Origin: Planctomycetia bacterium
GTDB lineage: Bacteria > Planctomycetota > Phycisphaerae > Phycisphaerales > SM1A02
Assembly: GCA_005799475.1 (NCBI GenBank)
Contig: SYGQ01000120.1
Location: 1-20,586, forward strand
Direction of reading: 5' to 3'
DNA: 20,586 nt
The notes below the pieces were generated by a model. The model ran no database searches and was not told where the DNA came from. It saw nothing but the letters and a program-made list of their open reading frames with translations. Below, one piece after another: positions 1 through 7,119 of the stretch; position 1 is the stretch's first letter; every line of letters begins with the position of its first letter. The translations under genes were made by a program, and so were the position numbers.

Positions 1-2
1 AC

Positions 3-59
3 GCAACCTGGTGGATTCGCCAGGCGATTACCCGCGCCATCGACGACCACGCGCGCTAG
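3..59 (+). pseudogene. rpoD: Upstream fragment of rpoD (sigma region 2.4/3.0) ending in an in-frame TAG
   Basis: Read in the frame of the downstream sigma gene, this segment gives ATWWIRQAITRAIDDHAR and then TAG at 57-59. It continues as IRVTVHMIETMSKL, which is the unmistakable region 2.4 to 3.0 of a primary sigma factor. The TAG stands where the family has Thr (AR-T-IR). Three other near-invariant positions close by also differ: Asp for Ala, His for Gln and Thr for Pro. The 5' part of the gene lies outside the window. The changes are crowded between about 44 and 71, so either a decaying sigma copy or poor sequence at a contig edge is possible. Confidence 0.7.
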
Positions 60-77
60 ATCCGCGTCACGGTCCAC

Positions 78-596
78 ATGATCGAGACGATGTCGAAGCT
101 CCGCAACATCCAGAAGCACCTCCTCCAGGAACTCGGCCATGAGCCCAATCACGAGGAGATTGCCGCAAGGGCGAAGATGCCCGTCGAGGAAGTCAAGCGC
201 GTCCTGAAGATCTCGCGCCATCCGATTTCGCTCGACCGACCCGTGGGCGAGAGCGAAGACTCGCACTTCGGCGACTTCATCGAGGACGAGAAGCAAGAAG
301 CGCCGAGCATGACCGCCAGCAGCGAGATGCTGAGGTCGCGCATCAATGATGTCCTGAAGACGCTCACCTACCGCGAGCGGGAGATCCTCAAGCTCCGCTA
401 CGGCATTGGCGACGGCTACACCTACACGCTCGAAGAGGTCGGCCGCATTTTCAAGGTAACGCGCGAGCGCGTGCGCCAGGTCGAGTCGAAGGCACTCCGA
501 AAGTTGCAGCATCCCGTGCGCCGCCAGCGGCTCACGAGTTTCATGCAGTCGGAAGGCTTCGGCACCGACGCCGACATCCCGCCGATTCAGGAGTGA
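78..596 (+). CDS. rpoD: RpoD-type sigma-70 factor, C-terminal part (regions 3-4), downstream of an in-frame stop
   Basis: This 172-codon frame encodes sigma regions 3.0 to 4.2 of a housekeeping (RpoD/SigA) sigma factor. Sigma factors bind RNA polymerase core and direct it to promoters. Residues 1-50 cover region 3. Residues 51-70 (SLDRPVGESEDSHFGDFIED) are the region 3.2 finger. Residues about 96-146 are region 4, with the TLEEVGRIFKV helix and TRERVRQVE recognition helix that read the -35 element. The acidic tail ends in TGA. The frame is open upstream to residue TWW at position 6 except for TAG at 57-59. The ATG at 78 is therefore an internal Met of the conserved HMIET motif, not a natural gene start. 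A protein begun here would lack core-binding region 2 and could not act as a normal sigma. The gene overlaps the convergent dehydrogenase gene by 10 bases. Family assignment is very sure; whether the gene is intact is not. Confidence 0.85.
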   Translation: MIETMSKLRNIQKHLLQELGHEPNHEEIAARAKMPVEEVKRVLKISRHPISLDRPVGESEDSHFGDFIEDEKQEAPSMTASSEMLRSRINDVLKTLTYREREILKLRYGIGDGYTYTLEEVGRIFKVTRERVRQVESKALRKLQHPVRRQRLTSFMQSEGFGTDADIPPIQE

Positions 597-2035
597 GGTG
601 CCTCGACGGCGTGGCACGAGTACTTCCACGAGAGGTACTCGTCGAGCCCCCACCGTCCGCCCTCGCGCCCGAATCCTGACCACCCCCACCCGCCAAACGG
701 CGCGGTGGCATCGCTCACGAGGCATGTGTTGACGCCCACGATGCCGCAGCGGAGTTGCGCAGTGACCCGTTGTGCGCGGGATGGGTCGCGCGTGAAAATG
801 TAGGACGCGAGCCCGTACGGCGTGTCATTGGCGATGCCGAGGGCGGACGCCTCGTCGTCGAAGGCTGCGACGGGCGCGAGTGGGCCGAAAGTCTCCTCGC
901 GGAAGCAGAGCATCCGGGCATTGACTTCTGTGATGACCGTTGGCGCGAAGAAACGGTCGCAGCCGCCCGCGATGGGAACGGTCGCGCCGCCGCAGAGGAG
1001 TCGACCACCCCTGGCGAGGGCATCTGCGACATGACGGCGGACCTTCTCGACCGCCGCGTCATTGATGAGGGGCCCCATTCGTGTCCCTGGCGTCGCGCCC
1101 CGACCGAGTGGCAACGCGGCCGCGCGCTCGGCGAGCCGCCGCGTGAATGGCTGGACAAGCGGCCGCGCGACAAGGATCCGGTTCGGGCAGATGCAGGTCT
1201 GCCCCGCGCACCTGAACTTGCCCGCGACGGTGGCCTCGACCGCGGCATCGAGATCGGCGTCCTCGAAGACGATCAGCGGCGCAAGCCCGCCGAGCTCGAG
1301 CGACAGCCGCACGACCTGGTCCGCGGCGCGGCGCATGAGATCTTTGCCGACCGCAGTCGAGCCGGTGAACGAAAGCCCCCTCACTCGGCCGTCGCGAAGC
1401 CATGCATCAGAGATCGCTTGCGGATCCCCCGTCACAACATTCACGACCCCGCGCGGCAGACCCGCCTCGTGGAGGACGCCCCCGAGGGCAAGTGCCGAAA
1501 GCGGCGTCGCCTCGGCGGGCTTGACGACCTGCGTGCAACCGGTCGCGAGCGCCGGCGCGGTCTTCCTTGCCATCATGGCCAACGGGAAGTTCCACGGCGT
1601 GATCGCCGCCACGACGCCAAGGCATTCGGGAGTCGCGCGTCGGGCAAAGGGACGACCTCGCGGATCAATCGTTTCCTCGACGAGCCGCTCGCCCTCGCCC
1701 GCGGCGCATACGAAGTAGTCAGCAGCGTAACTCACCTCGCCCTTGGACTCCTCGATCGGTTTCCCATTCTCGCTTGTGATGAGGGCAGCAAGGGCGTCAC
1801 GACGCACGCGGAGGATGTCCGCCACGCGCCGGAGCAGGTTCGCCCGCTCGGGTGCTGGCGTGTTCCGCCAGGCGCCGAGGGCTCGTTGCGCGGCGTCGAC
1901 GCACGCCGTTGCCTCGCGGGCGCCGCACCTTGGCACGCTCGCGAGTGACGCATCGTCGGCCGGGTCGCGGACCACCATGGTCGCACCGTCGCGCGCGTCC
2001 ACCCACTCGCCGTCGATGAAGTTGCGCGACTCCAT
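587..2035 (-). CDS. gabD: NAD(P)-dependent succinate-semialdehyde dehydrogenase family protein
   Basis: This 482-residue aldehyde dehydrogenase would oxidise an aldehyde, most likely succinate semialdehyde, to the acid with NAD(P)+ in the cytoplasm. All catalytic landmarks are visible: TPWNFP with Asn149, VVKPAEATP with Lys172, FTGSTAVGK at 223-231 for the cofactor, LELGG with Glu247, and GQTCICPNR with nucleophile Cys281. The C-terminus (ETFGPLAP, APFGGWGWSGFGREG) follows GabD closely, and the length is the family norm. One small oddity is Leu after LELGG, where Asn is usual. The frame stays open upstream to 2536, but the ATG at 2035 begins the family N-terminus (NFIDGEW), and upstream sequence is antisense to the next gene. 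A TACGCT box sits six bases before this ATG. No functional partner is adjacent. Substrate is inferred from family resemblance; related ALDHs (glutarate or other semialdehydes) remain possible. Confidence 0.85.
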   Translation of the reverse strand: MESRNFIDGEWVDARDGATMVVRDPADDASLASVPRCGAREATACVDAAQRALGAWRNTPAPERANLLRRVADILRVRRDALAALITSENGKPIEESKGEVSYAADYFVCAAGEGERLVEETIDPRGRPFARRATPECLGVVAAITPWNFPLAMMARKTAPALATGCTQVVKPAEATPLSALALGGVLHEAGLPRGVVNVVTGDPQAISDAWLRDGRVRGLSFTGSTAVGKDLMRRAADQVVRLSLELGGLAPLIVFEDADLDAAVEATVAGKFRCAGQTCICPNRILVARPLVQPFTRRLAERAAALPLGRGATPGTRMGPLINDAAVEKVRRHVADALARGGRLLCGGATVPIAGGCDRFFAPTVITEVNARMLCFREETFGPLAPVAAFDDEASALGIANDTPYGLASYIFTRDPSRAQRVTAQLRCGIVGVNTCLVSDATAPFGGWGWSGFGREGGRWGLDEYLSWKYSCHAVEAPHS

Positions 2036-2041
2036 CACGCG

Positions 2042-2047
2042 AGCGTA
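2042..2047 (-). promoter_or_regulatory. Putative -10 box (TACGCT) for leaderless transcription of the dehydrogenase gene
   Basis: On the minus strand TACGCT is followed by exactly six bases and then the ATG at 2035. A -10 hexamer at this distance would place the transcription start on or next to the start codon. No Shine-Dalgarno is present. There is no clear -35 match. Confidence 0.45.
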
Positions 2048-2053
2048 GCGGCA

Positions 2054-2059
2054 TACACT
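2054..2059 (+). promoter_or_regulatory. Putative -10 box (TACACT) for leaderless transcription of the WXG100-like gene
   Basis: TACACT lies six bases before the ATG at 2066, with no Shine-Dalgarno. It is only six bases from the opposing TACGCT box of the divergent dehydrogenase gene, so both promoters share a 30-base gap and should compete for polymerase. Confidence 0.45.
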
Positions 2060-2065
2060 TCGACC

Positions 2066-2338
2066 ATGGCCAAGGCTGTCGTCGACCCCACCGAACTCAG
2101 GCGATTCGCCGCAGATCTGCGCAAGTTCAACCTCGACCTGCAGGCGGGGATCTCGACGATCGGCTCGCGCATGAACACGCTGGCGCAGACATGGCGCGAT
2201 CAAGAACAGCAGAAGTTCGCCGAGGAGTTTGACTTGACACTCAAGGTGCTTCAGCGATTGATGAAGGCCAGCGACGAGCACATCCCCTTCCTCCTGCGCA
2301 AGGCCGACCGCATCGACGAGTACCTCAAGCAGCGGTAA
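2066..2338 (+). CDS. WXG100 (ESAT-6)-like protein, first gene of the type VII-like module
   Basis: This 90-residue, almost entirely helical protein has the size and plan of the WXG100 family, whose members are helical hairpins usually exported by type VII secretion with an FtsK/SpoIIIE-type ATPase. Helix 1 spans about residues 8-38 and helix 2 about 46-88. Between them at residues 43-45 is Trp-Arg-Asp, at the place of the usual Trp-X-Gly turn, so the Gly is replaced by Asp. The C-terminal part (HIPFLLRKADRIDEYLKQR) carries regularly spaced charged residues but no classical YxxxD/E export signal. There is no signal peptide or membrane segment. The next gene begins four bases downstream, and the large ATPase gene is third in line, which supports the family call. 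Whether it is secreted, or acts as a fixed subunit of a membrane machine, cannot be told from sequence. Confidence 0.8.
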   Translation: MAKAVVDPTELRRFAADLRKFNLDLQAGISTIGSRMNTLAQTWRDQEQQKFAEEFDLTLKVLQRLMKASDEHIPFLLRKADRIDEYLKQR

Positions 2339-2342
2339 GCGC

Positions 2343-2963
2343 ATGGACCAGGGCGCTGACCTCCGTGACACTTCGACGCTGATGGCGGCCAAGGCGGTGC
2401 TCGTGAAGTCATCGCGCGGATTCGCCACCGCGCTCGAAGAGGCCGTCTCGGACGCCGAACGGTTCGGCATGTGGCTCGAGAGCGCCGCTCCGGCAGAGTG
2501 GGAGCGGCAACTTCGCCAGCGCTCGGACCGGCTCAACGCGGCGAAGAGTGCGCTCTACCGCAAGCAGATGCAGCCCACGGCGGACGGGCGGCCACCCTCG
2601 GTCGTGGATGAGAAGCGCGCCGTGGACCGGGCGCACGCAGCAGTCGACGAGGCGCAGCAGTACCTCCGCGCTCTGAAGCGATGGGGGCCTGAGTACCAAC
2701 GAGTCCTTGGTCGCTTTCGCGCCGGCCTCTCGCCGCTCGCGAACCTCGTCGAGAGCGTGCTCCCCCGGTCGATCGCATCGATCAATCGGATGGCGGAGGC
2801 GATCGACGCGTACTTGGCGACGCCGTCGGGCGGCCCGGTGCTTCGCGACCTTTCTGGCGACGGGCCAACGACGCAGCGTCCGCAGGCACCCCAGCCGAGC
2901 GACACATCCATGCGGCGTGGTGGCGATGAGTCCACAGGGACCGAAGCGGACTCCCATGAGTGA
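2343..2963 (+). CDS. Uncharacterised helical protein of the WXG100/FtsK-like module
   Basis: I do not recognise a named family for this 206-residue protein. Residues about 12-75 and 89-160 are predicted helical and rich in Ala, Glu, Arg and Gln, with heptad-like stretches (for example around residues 91-112). They are split by a short Gly/Pro linker (76-88). The last 45 residues are Pro, Gly, Ser and acidic and look disordered. No signal peptide or membrane segment is visible. It starts four bases after the WXG100-like gene and has no Shine-Dalgarno, so it is probably translated by coupling. Its end overlaps the next gene by eight bases (ATGAGTGA). The layout of two long helices plus a flexible tail, beside a WXG100-like gene, suggests a partner or substrate of the same machine. 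That role is inference from position only. Confidence 0.75.
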   Translation: MDQGADLRDTSTLMAAKAVLVKSSRGFATALEEAVSDAERFGMWLESAAPAEWERQLRQRSDRLNAAKSALYRKQMQPTADGRPPSVVDEKRAVDRAHAAVDEAQQYLRALKRWGPEYQRVLGRFRAGLSPLANLVESVLPRSIASINRMAEAIDAYLATPSGGPVLRDLSGDGPTTQRPQAPQPSDTSMRRGGDESTGTEADSHE

Positions 2964-3171
2964 CACGAGCAGCAAGGCAAAGATCAAGGACACGCTGCGC
3001 GTCATGCATGAGCAGTGGGCGCATGTCCGTCAGGACTGGCGCGATCAGGCGTGCGAAGCCATCGCGCGCGAGGCCGTGGAGGGCGCCGATGATCCGGTTC
3101 GCATCGCGCTGCTCGCCCTCGACGAACTCGGTGAGGCGATCGCGCGCGCACGGCGCGAGTGTGGCGGCTGA
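2956..3171 (+). CDS. Small helical protein with a W-R-D-Q motif, third gene of the module
   Basis: This 71-residue protein has no family I can name. Its start ATG overlaps the stop of the preceding gene by eight bases, a typical coupling arrangement. The longer open frame back to 2707 is antisense-like readthrough inside the preceding gene and was not used. Residues 10-40 and 46-68 look helical. Residues 28-31 read W-R-D-Q, the same four residues as the turn of the WXG100-like protein, in a similar local setting (V-R-Q-D-W-R-D-Q against L-A-Q-T-W-R-D-Q). It may therefore be a short WXG100 relative or a pairing partner. The C-terminus ends in Cys-Gly-Gly. No signal peptide or membrane segment is present. 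The gene is easily missed because it is short, but operon position and the shared motif make it believable. Confidence 0.7.
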   Translation: MSDTSSKAKIKDTLRVMHEQWAHVRQDWRDQACEAIAREAVEGADDPVRIALLALDELGEAIARARRECGG

Positions 3172-3198
3172 CTCGACAACGGCGATGAAGTGCGCCGA

Positions 3199-3204
3199 TA
3201 GACT
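3199..3204 (+). promoter_or_regulatory. Putative -10 box (TAGACT) before the FtsK/EssC-like gene
   Basis: TAGACT ends six bases before the GTG start at 3211, the same spacing as at 2054-2059. It lies in the 39-base gap after the 71-residue gene and would give the ATPase gene its own leaderless transcript. A TCGACA at 3173-3178 resembles a -35, but the 20-base spacer is too long to trust. Confidence 0.4.
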
Positions 3205-3210
3205 CCGAGC

Positions 3211-6200
3211 GTGTCCACCGATGGCGCACCCAGTGCGGAGTTGCCGGGCGCCCGAGTCGCCGCAACGGCGCAGCGGGTCTGCCGCACGCTGCTGACGGCT
3301 CCCGCCGAGCGTGTCGCCGCGGAGGCTTCGCTGCGCGAATTCTCGGCGTCCACGCGCGGCCCCGAGGCACTGCAGCACGCGCAGTTCACCAAGTCCATCA
3401 CGAACACGCGAGACCAAGCGATCGCCGCGGCACAGGAGGAACTTGGTCGCGTGAGCAGCGAGGCCACAGCGCGGCTCCAACGCCAGTTGGCCCGGATTGA
3501 GGCAAGCGAGCGCGCGGCGTGCCAGGCAGGCGACCGGGAGCGGGTGGAACTCTTGGAGCAGGCACAGACACGGGTCGAGGAAGGCATCTGGACCGCTGAC
3601 ACGATGTACGAAGCACAGGAGCCGGTCCCTAAGGCGCAGTTTGAAGCCCTCGAGAAGGCGATGGCGGACGGCATGGCCAGCGCGGCCGAACATGCAGCTG
3701 GCGCACTTGAAGTACTCGCGCGCGCGGGCATCATGCGAAAGGAGGATTCCCCTGCTCCCGAAGCCGGAGCGAGCCTGCCCGACGGCGACCCCGCGACCGC
3801 GCTGCAGGCGATGGCGCGAGAAGCATCCGAGATCGCGCAGCGGCTTCGCGGGGAGACGGTGCCCCGGCTCCTCCGCGTCAAGCTTGTGCATGTCACGCTC
3901 GCGATTGTGCTTGCGGGTACCGGTGCCGTGGTCGGATGGATCACGACCGGGGCTGCCGCTGAGGACATCGCCCTGCCGGCGGGCATTGGGTTGGCGTGTG
4001 CGTTCGTGAGCTCGATCTTTGGATGGGCGTGGGCCGGCAGGCGGCTGCGGCGCATTGCCGAACCTCTGCGGTCGGCGCGCGTGACGGCCGCGGCCATCGC
4101 TGTACGGGCGGTCGAAGAGGGTCGGAAGCGACGGGCGACGATGGAGGCCGAGTACAAGGCTCAACACGCGCGCGAGCGAAAGGCGGCGCGGTCGCAGCAA
4201 GAGCCCGCCGTGAAGGAGATCGAGCTGCTCTACGCGCGCAAGCGCCGGGTGATCCACGACAGCGCGAGGACGCTTGAGACGAATTCCCATGCTCAGGCGC
4301 GAACGGTGAGGGAGACGGCCGAGTGCCTCTGCAACGAGGCGTGCACCGCTGCCCACGCCGCCCACGACGCTGCGGTCGCGGCCGAACAACTCCGTCACAC
4401 GACACGAATCGCGGAACTCGACGCCATCGAAACCACGCGACTTCGGACGCTGCGAAATCACTGGTCCGAGGCACAGCGTCAGGTGATCGAGGACGGGCAC
4501 GCCCTCGTGGACGCCGAGCACGCACACTTTCCACGGTGGTCCGATCCCTCGTGGAAGTCGTTCTGCGGGCCCAAGGGGCTCGTCGGGTGCGCACGCGTCG
4601 GGTCGATCACCGTGGCACTCAAGGAGATCCCTGGGGCGATCCCCGACGACCCGGCACTGGCGTGGCCAGGTGGCGCGCCGCGCGTCCTCCATGTCCCGAT
4701 CGTGCTCGCGTTGCCGCGTGATGCATCGCTCCTCGTGGAAACGCCCCGGGATGGCCGGGCGCAGGGCATCGCCATCATGCAAGAAGCGATCATGCGAATC
4801 CTCGCGGCAACCACTCCGGGCATGGCGAGGTTCACGCTCGTTGACCCGGTGGGCTTGGGGGAAGGGTTCGCGGCACTCATGCATCTGGCCGACGACGCTG
4901 AACACTTGATCGGTGAGCGGATCTGGACCGATCGTCGGCACATCGAGCAGCGGCTCTCGGATCTCTGCCAGCACATGGAGACCGTGATCCAGAAATTCCT
5001 GCGGAATGAGTTCGAAACGCTCGATGAGTACAACCGTCGCGCGGGCGAGATCGCCGAGCCCTATCGGTTTCTCGTCTTGTGCGACTTCCCAACGGGCATC
5101 TCGGAGATCGCCGCCAAGCATCTTGCGAGCATCATCAATAGTGGGCCACGCTGCGGCGTGTTCACGCTGATCCTGCGCGACCTCGCGGCGTCACTTCCGG
5201 CGCCGCTGACCGATGATGACCTTCGGGGCAAGGGCAGGCATCTTTCGTGGCGCGACGGGCACTTCTGGGATGCGGATGTCTGGATCGGGAAGTTTCCCAT
5301 CACGATCAGCCATCCGCCGACCAAGGAGGAGACGATCGCGCTGCTCAAGCGGATTGGGACGGCGGCCCGAGACTCAAAGCGGGTCGAAGTTCCCTTCTCA
5401 GCCATTGCGCCCTGCGACGATGCCCTGTGGACAGAGTCGACAGCCGACAGAATCGAGGTTCCGCTGGGTCGCTCGGGCGCGACTCGTCTGCAGAGCCTCC
5501 TTCTTGGCGTCGGAACGAGCCAACACGCGCTGATCGCGGGCAAGACCGGTTCAGGAAAATCGACGCTCCTTCACGCGCTCATCACGAATCTCGCGCTGCG
5601 CTTCAGTCCCGACGAGGCCGAACTCTGGCTCATCGACTTCAAGAAGGGTGTTGAATTCAGGACCTACGCCACGAATGCACTGCCGCACGCGCGGGTCGTG
5701 GCGGTCGAGAGCGACCGCGAGTTCGGGCTCTCGGTCCTCAAAGGCCTCGATCAGGAACTTCGCCGCCGAGGCGAGATCTTCCGTGGTCTGGGTGTGCAAG
5801 ACCTCGCCGGCTTCCGGCGCGCGAAGAGCCCCGAGGTGCTTCCGCGCAGTCTCCTCATCATCGACGAGTTTCAGGAACTCTTCACGGAGGACGACAAGGT
5901 TTCCGAAGAGTCGGCGCTCTTGCTCGACCGCCTCGTCCGACAAGGGCGAGCCTTCGGCATGCATGTCGTCCTCGGGTCGCAGACGCTCGGTGGCGCCTAC
6001 TCCATTGCACGAGCGACGATGGGACAAATGGCGGTGCGTATCGCGCTGCAGTGCAACGAAGCCGACTCGCAGCTCATCCTTGCCGATGACAATCTCGCAG
6101 GACGCCTCCTCTCGCGACCCGGTGACGCGATCTACAACGACTCGGGCGGACTCATCGAGGGGAACAATCCGTTTCAAGTCGTGTGGCTCGGGGATGAGGA

Positions 6201-7119
6201 GCGAGACCGGCGGCTCGCGCGTGTCCGCGCACAACTGGTCACCATGCCGCCACGGCGGACGCCGTCGATGATCGTGTTCGAAGGCAATGCGCCGGCGCAC
6301 CTCGATGAAAACCGAGCTCTCGGCAACGCGATTGCCGCACGCCGCGCCGGGAGTTCACCACGCACTCCAGTGGTGTGGCTCGGCGACCCGATCTCCATCA
6401 AGGACCCCACTGGCGTCGCCCTCGCGCGCCAGACCGGCGCCAATGTCATGGTCATCGGGCAACGAGACGACGCCGCGATCGCCGTCGCCGCGACCGCGGT
6501 CGTTTCGCTTGCGGGACAGTTCCCGCGCGGCCAATGCAAGGTGCTTCTGATTGATGGAACGGCTCCGGACGCGGCGGAGTATGGTCGACTTGCCGCGCTC
6601 GCTCAGTCGCTGCCAATCGACACGCGCGTTGGCGAGCACCGCGACGCCGAGGCCATCCTGGCGAGCGTGCACGACGAGTTGCTGCTTCGGCAAGCATCGA
6701 ATCTGACGATGGCGCCGACATGGCTGCTCCTCGTGCACGGGCTCCATCGACTCCGAGCGCTTCGCCGTAACGAAGACGACTACTCGTTCTCCTCGTCCTC
6801 GGGGGCAGCGCTCACACCGGACAAGGTCCTCGCCGCGATCCTCAAGGAGGGTCCATCCCTCGGGATCCATGTGATGGCCACCTGCGACAGCGCGACGAAC
6901 CTCGCGCGAGCCTTCGATCGCAATGCCATCCGCGAGTTCGACTGGCGGGTCCTGTTCCAAGTCAGCGCCTCAGACTCGAGCACGCTCATCGACTCGCCGG
7001 TGGCGAGCCGACTCGGGCCCCTGCGTGCGCTCCTTCACAGCGAGGAAACAGGGGTTCAGGAGAAGTTTCGGCCCTACTCCTGGCCCGAGCCAGGTTGGAC
7101 GACGAGCGCACTCAGCTGA
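3211..7119 (+). CDS. Membrane-anchored, coiled-coil FtsK/SpoIIIE-type ATPase (EssC/EccC-like)
   Basis: This 1302-residue protein is the likely motor of the module. Residues 1-220 are helical and Ala/Glu/Arg rich. A transmembrane hairpin spans about 225-245 and 253-275. A second long coiled coil runs about 280-480. Three RecA-like modules follow. The first (about 500-720) is degenerate: its P-loop place reads VETPRDGRAQ (509-518). The second is canonical, with Walker A GKTGSGKS at 777-784 and Walker B LLIIDE at 881-886, then RQGRAFGMHVVLGSQTL. The third (about 1078-1300) is degenerate: VIGQRDDAA replaces the P-loop, and LLLVHG near 1172 has His where Walker B has Asp. Three tandem modules resemble EssC/EccC, but no FHA domains are present. 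A GTG start is chosen because the frame's N-terminus begins there, six bases after a -10-like box. The gene overlaps hrpA by 46 bases. A DNA-pumping role is the main alternative to protein export. Confidence 0.88.
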   Translation: MSTDGAPSAELPGARVAATAQRVCRTLLTAPAERVAAEASLREFSASTRGPEALQHAQFTKSITNTRDQAIAAAQEELGRVSSEATARLQRQLARIEASERAACQAGDRERVELLEQAQTRVEEGIWTADTMYEAQEPVPKAQFEALEKAMADGMASAAEHAAGALEVLARAGIMRKEDSPAPEAGASLPDGDPATALQAMAREASEIAQRLRGETVPRLLRVKLVHVTLAIVLAGTGAVVGWITTGAAAEDIALPAGIGLACAFVSSIFGWAWAGRRLRRIAEPLRSARVTAAAIAVRAVEEGRKRRATMEAEYKAQHARERKAARSQQEPAVKEIELLYARKRRVIHDSARTLETNSHAQARTVRETAECLCNEACTAAHAAHDAAVAAEQLRHTTRIAELDAIETTRLRTLRNHWSEAQRQVIEDGHALVDAEHAHFPRWSDPSWKSFCGPKGLVGCARVGSITVALKEIPGAIPDDPALAWPGGAPRVLHVPIVLALPRDASLLVETPRDGRAQGIAIMQEAIMRILAATTPGMARFTLVDPVGLGEGFAALMHLADDAEHLIGERIWTDRRHIEQRLSDLCQHMETVIQKFLRNEFETLDEYNRRAGEIAEPYRFLVLCDFPTGISEIAAKHLASIINSGPRCGVFTLILRDLAASLPAPLTDDDLRGKGRHLSWRDGHFWDADVWIGKFPITISHPPTKEETIALLKRIGTAARDSKRVEVPFSAIAPCDDALWTESTADRIEVPLGRSGATRLQSLLLGVGTSQHALIAGKTGSGKSTLLHALITNLALRFSPDEAELWLIDFKKGVEFRTYATNALPHARVVAVESDREFGLSVLKGLDQELRRRGEIFRGLGVQDLAGFRRAKSPEVLPRSLLIIDEFQELFTEDDKVSEESALLLDRLVRQGRAFGMHVVLGSQTLGGAYSIARATMGQMAVRIALQCNEADSQLILADDNLAGRLLSRPGDAIYNDSGGLIEGNNPFQVVWLGDEERDRRLARVRAQLVTMPPRRTPSMIVFEGNAPAHLDENRALGNAIAARRAGSSPRTPVVWLGDPISIKDPTGVALARQTGANVMVIGQRDDAAIAVAATAVVSLAGQFPRGQCKVLLIDGTAPDAAEYGRLAALAQSLPIDTRVGEHRDAEAILASVHDELLLRQASNLTMAPTWLLLVHGLHRLRALRRNEDDYSFSSSSGAALTPDKVLAAILKEGPSLGIHVMATCDSATNLARAFDRNAIREFDWRVLFQVSASDSSTLIDSPVASRLGPLRALLHSEETGVQEKFRPYSWPEPGWTTSALS

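Noticed and set aside
57..59. TAG recoded as an amino acid
   Set aside because: TAG is the normal stop of smc, lysA, hrpA, pgpA, the AHSA1-type gene and the asparaginase-like gene here, and no suppressor tRNA is visible in the window.
755..1948. A 397-codon open frame on the plus strand
   Set aside because: It is antisense to the dehydrogenase, which has all ALDH catalytic motifs. Its translation is low-complexity and unlike any family.
2036..2536. An N-terminal extension of the dehydrogenase by 167 codons
   Set aside because: It runs antisense through the WXG100-like gene and into the next one. The family N-terminus begins at the ATG at 2035.
3173..3178. TCGACA as a -35 element for the FtsK-like gene
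   Set aside because: It matches TTGACA in five of six bases, but the spacer to TAGACT would be 20 bases, and none of the other putative promoters shows a -35 match.
2782..5121. A long open frame of 779 codons on the minus strand
   Set aside because: It lies antisense to the FtsK-like gene and its upstream neighbours, which show clear domains and motifs. High GC content keeps antisense frames open by chance, and the translation is Arg/His/Cys rich with no recognisable motif.
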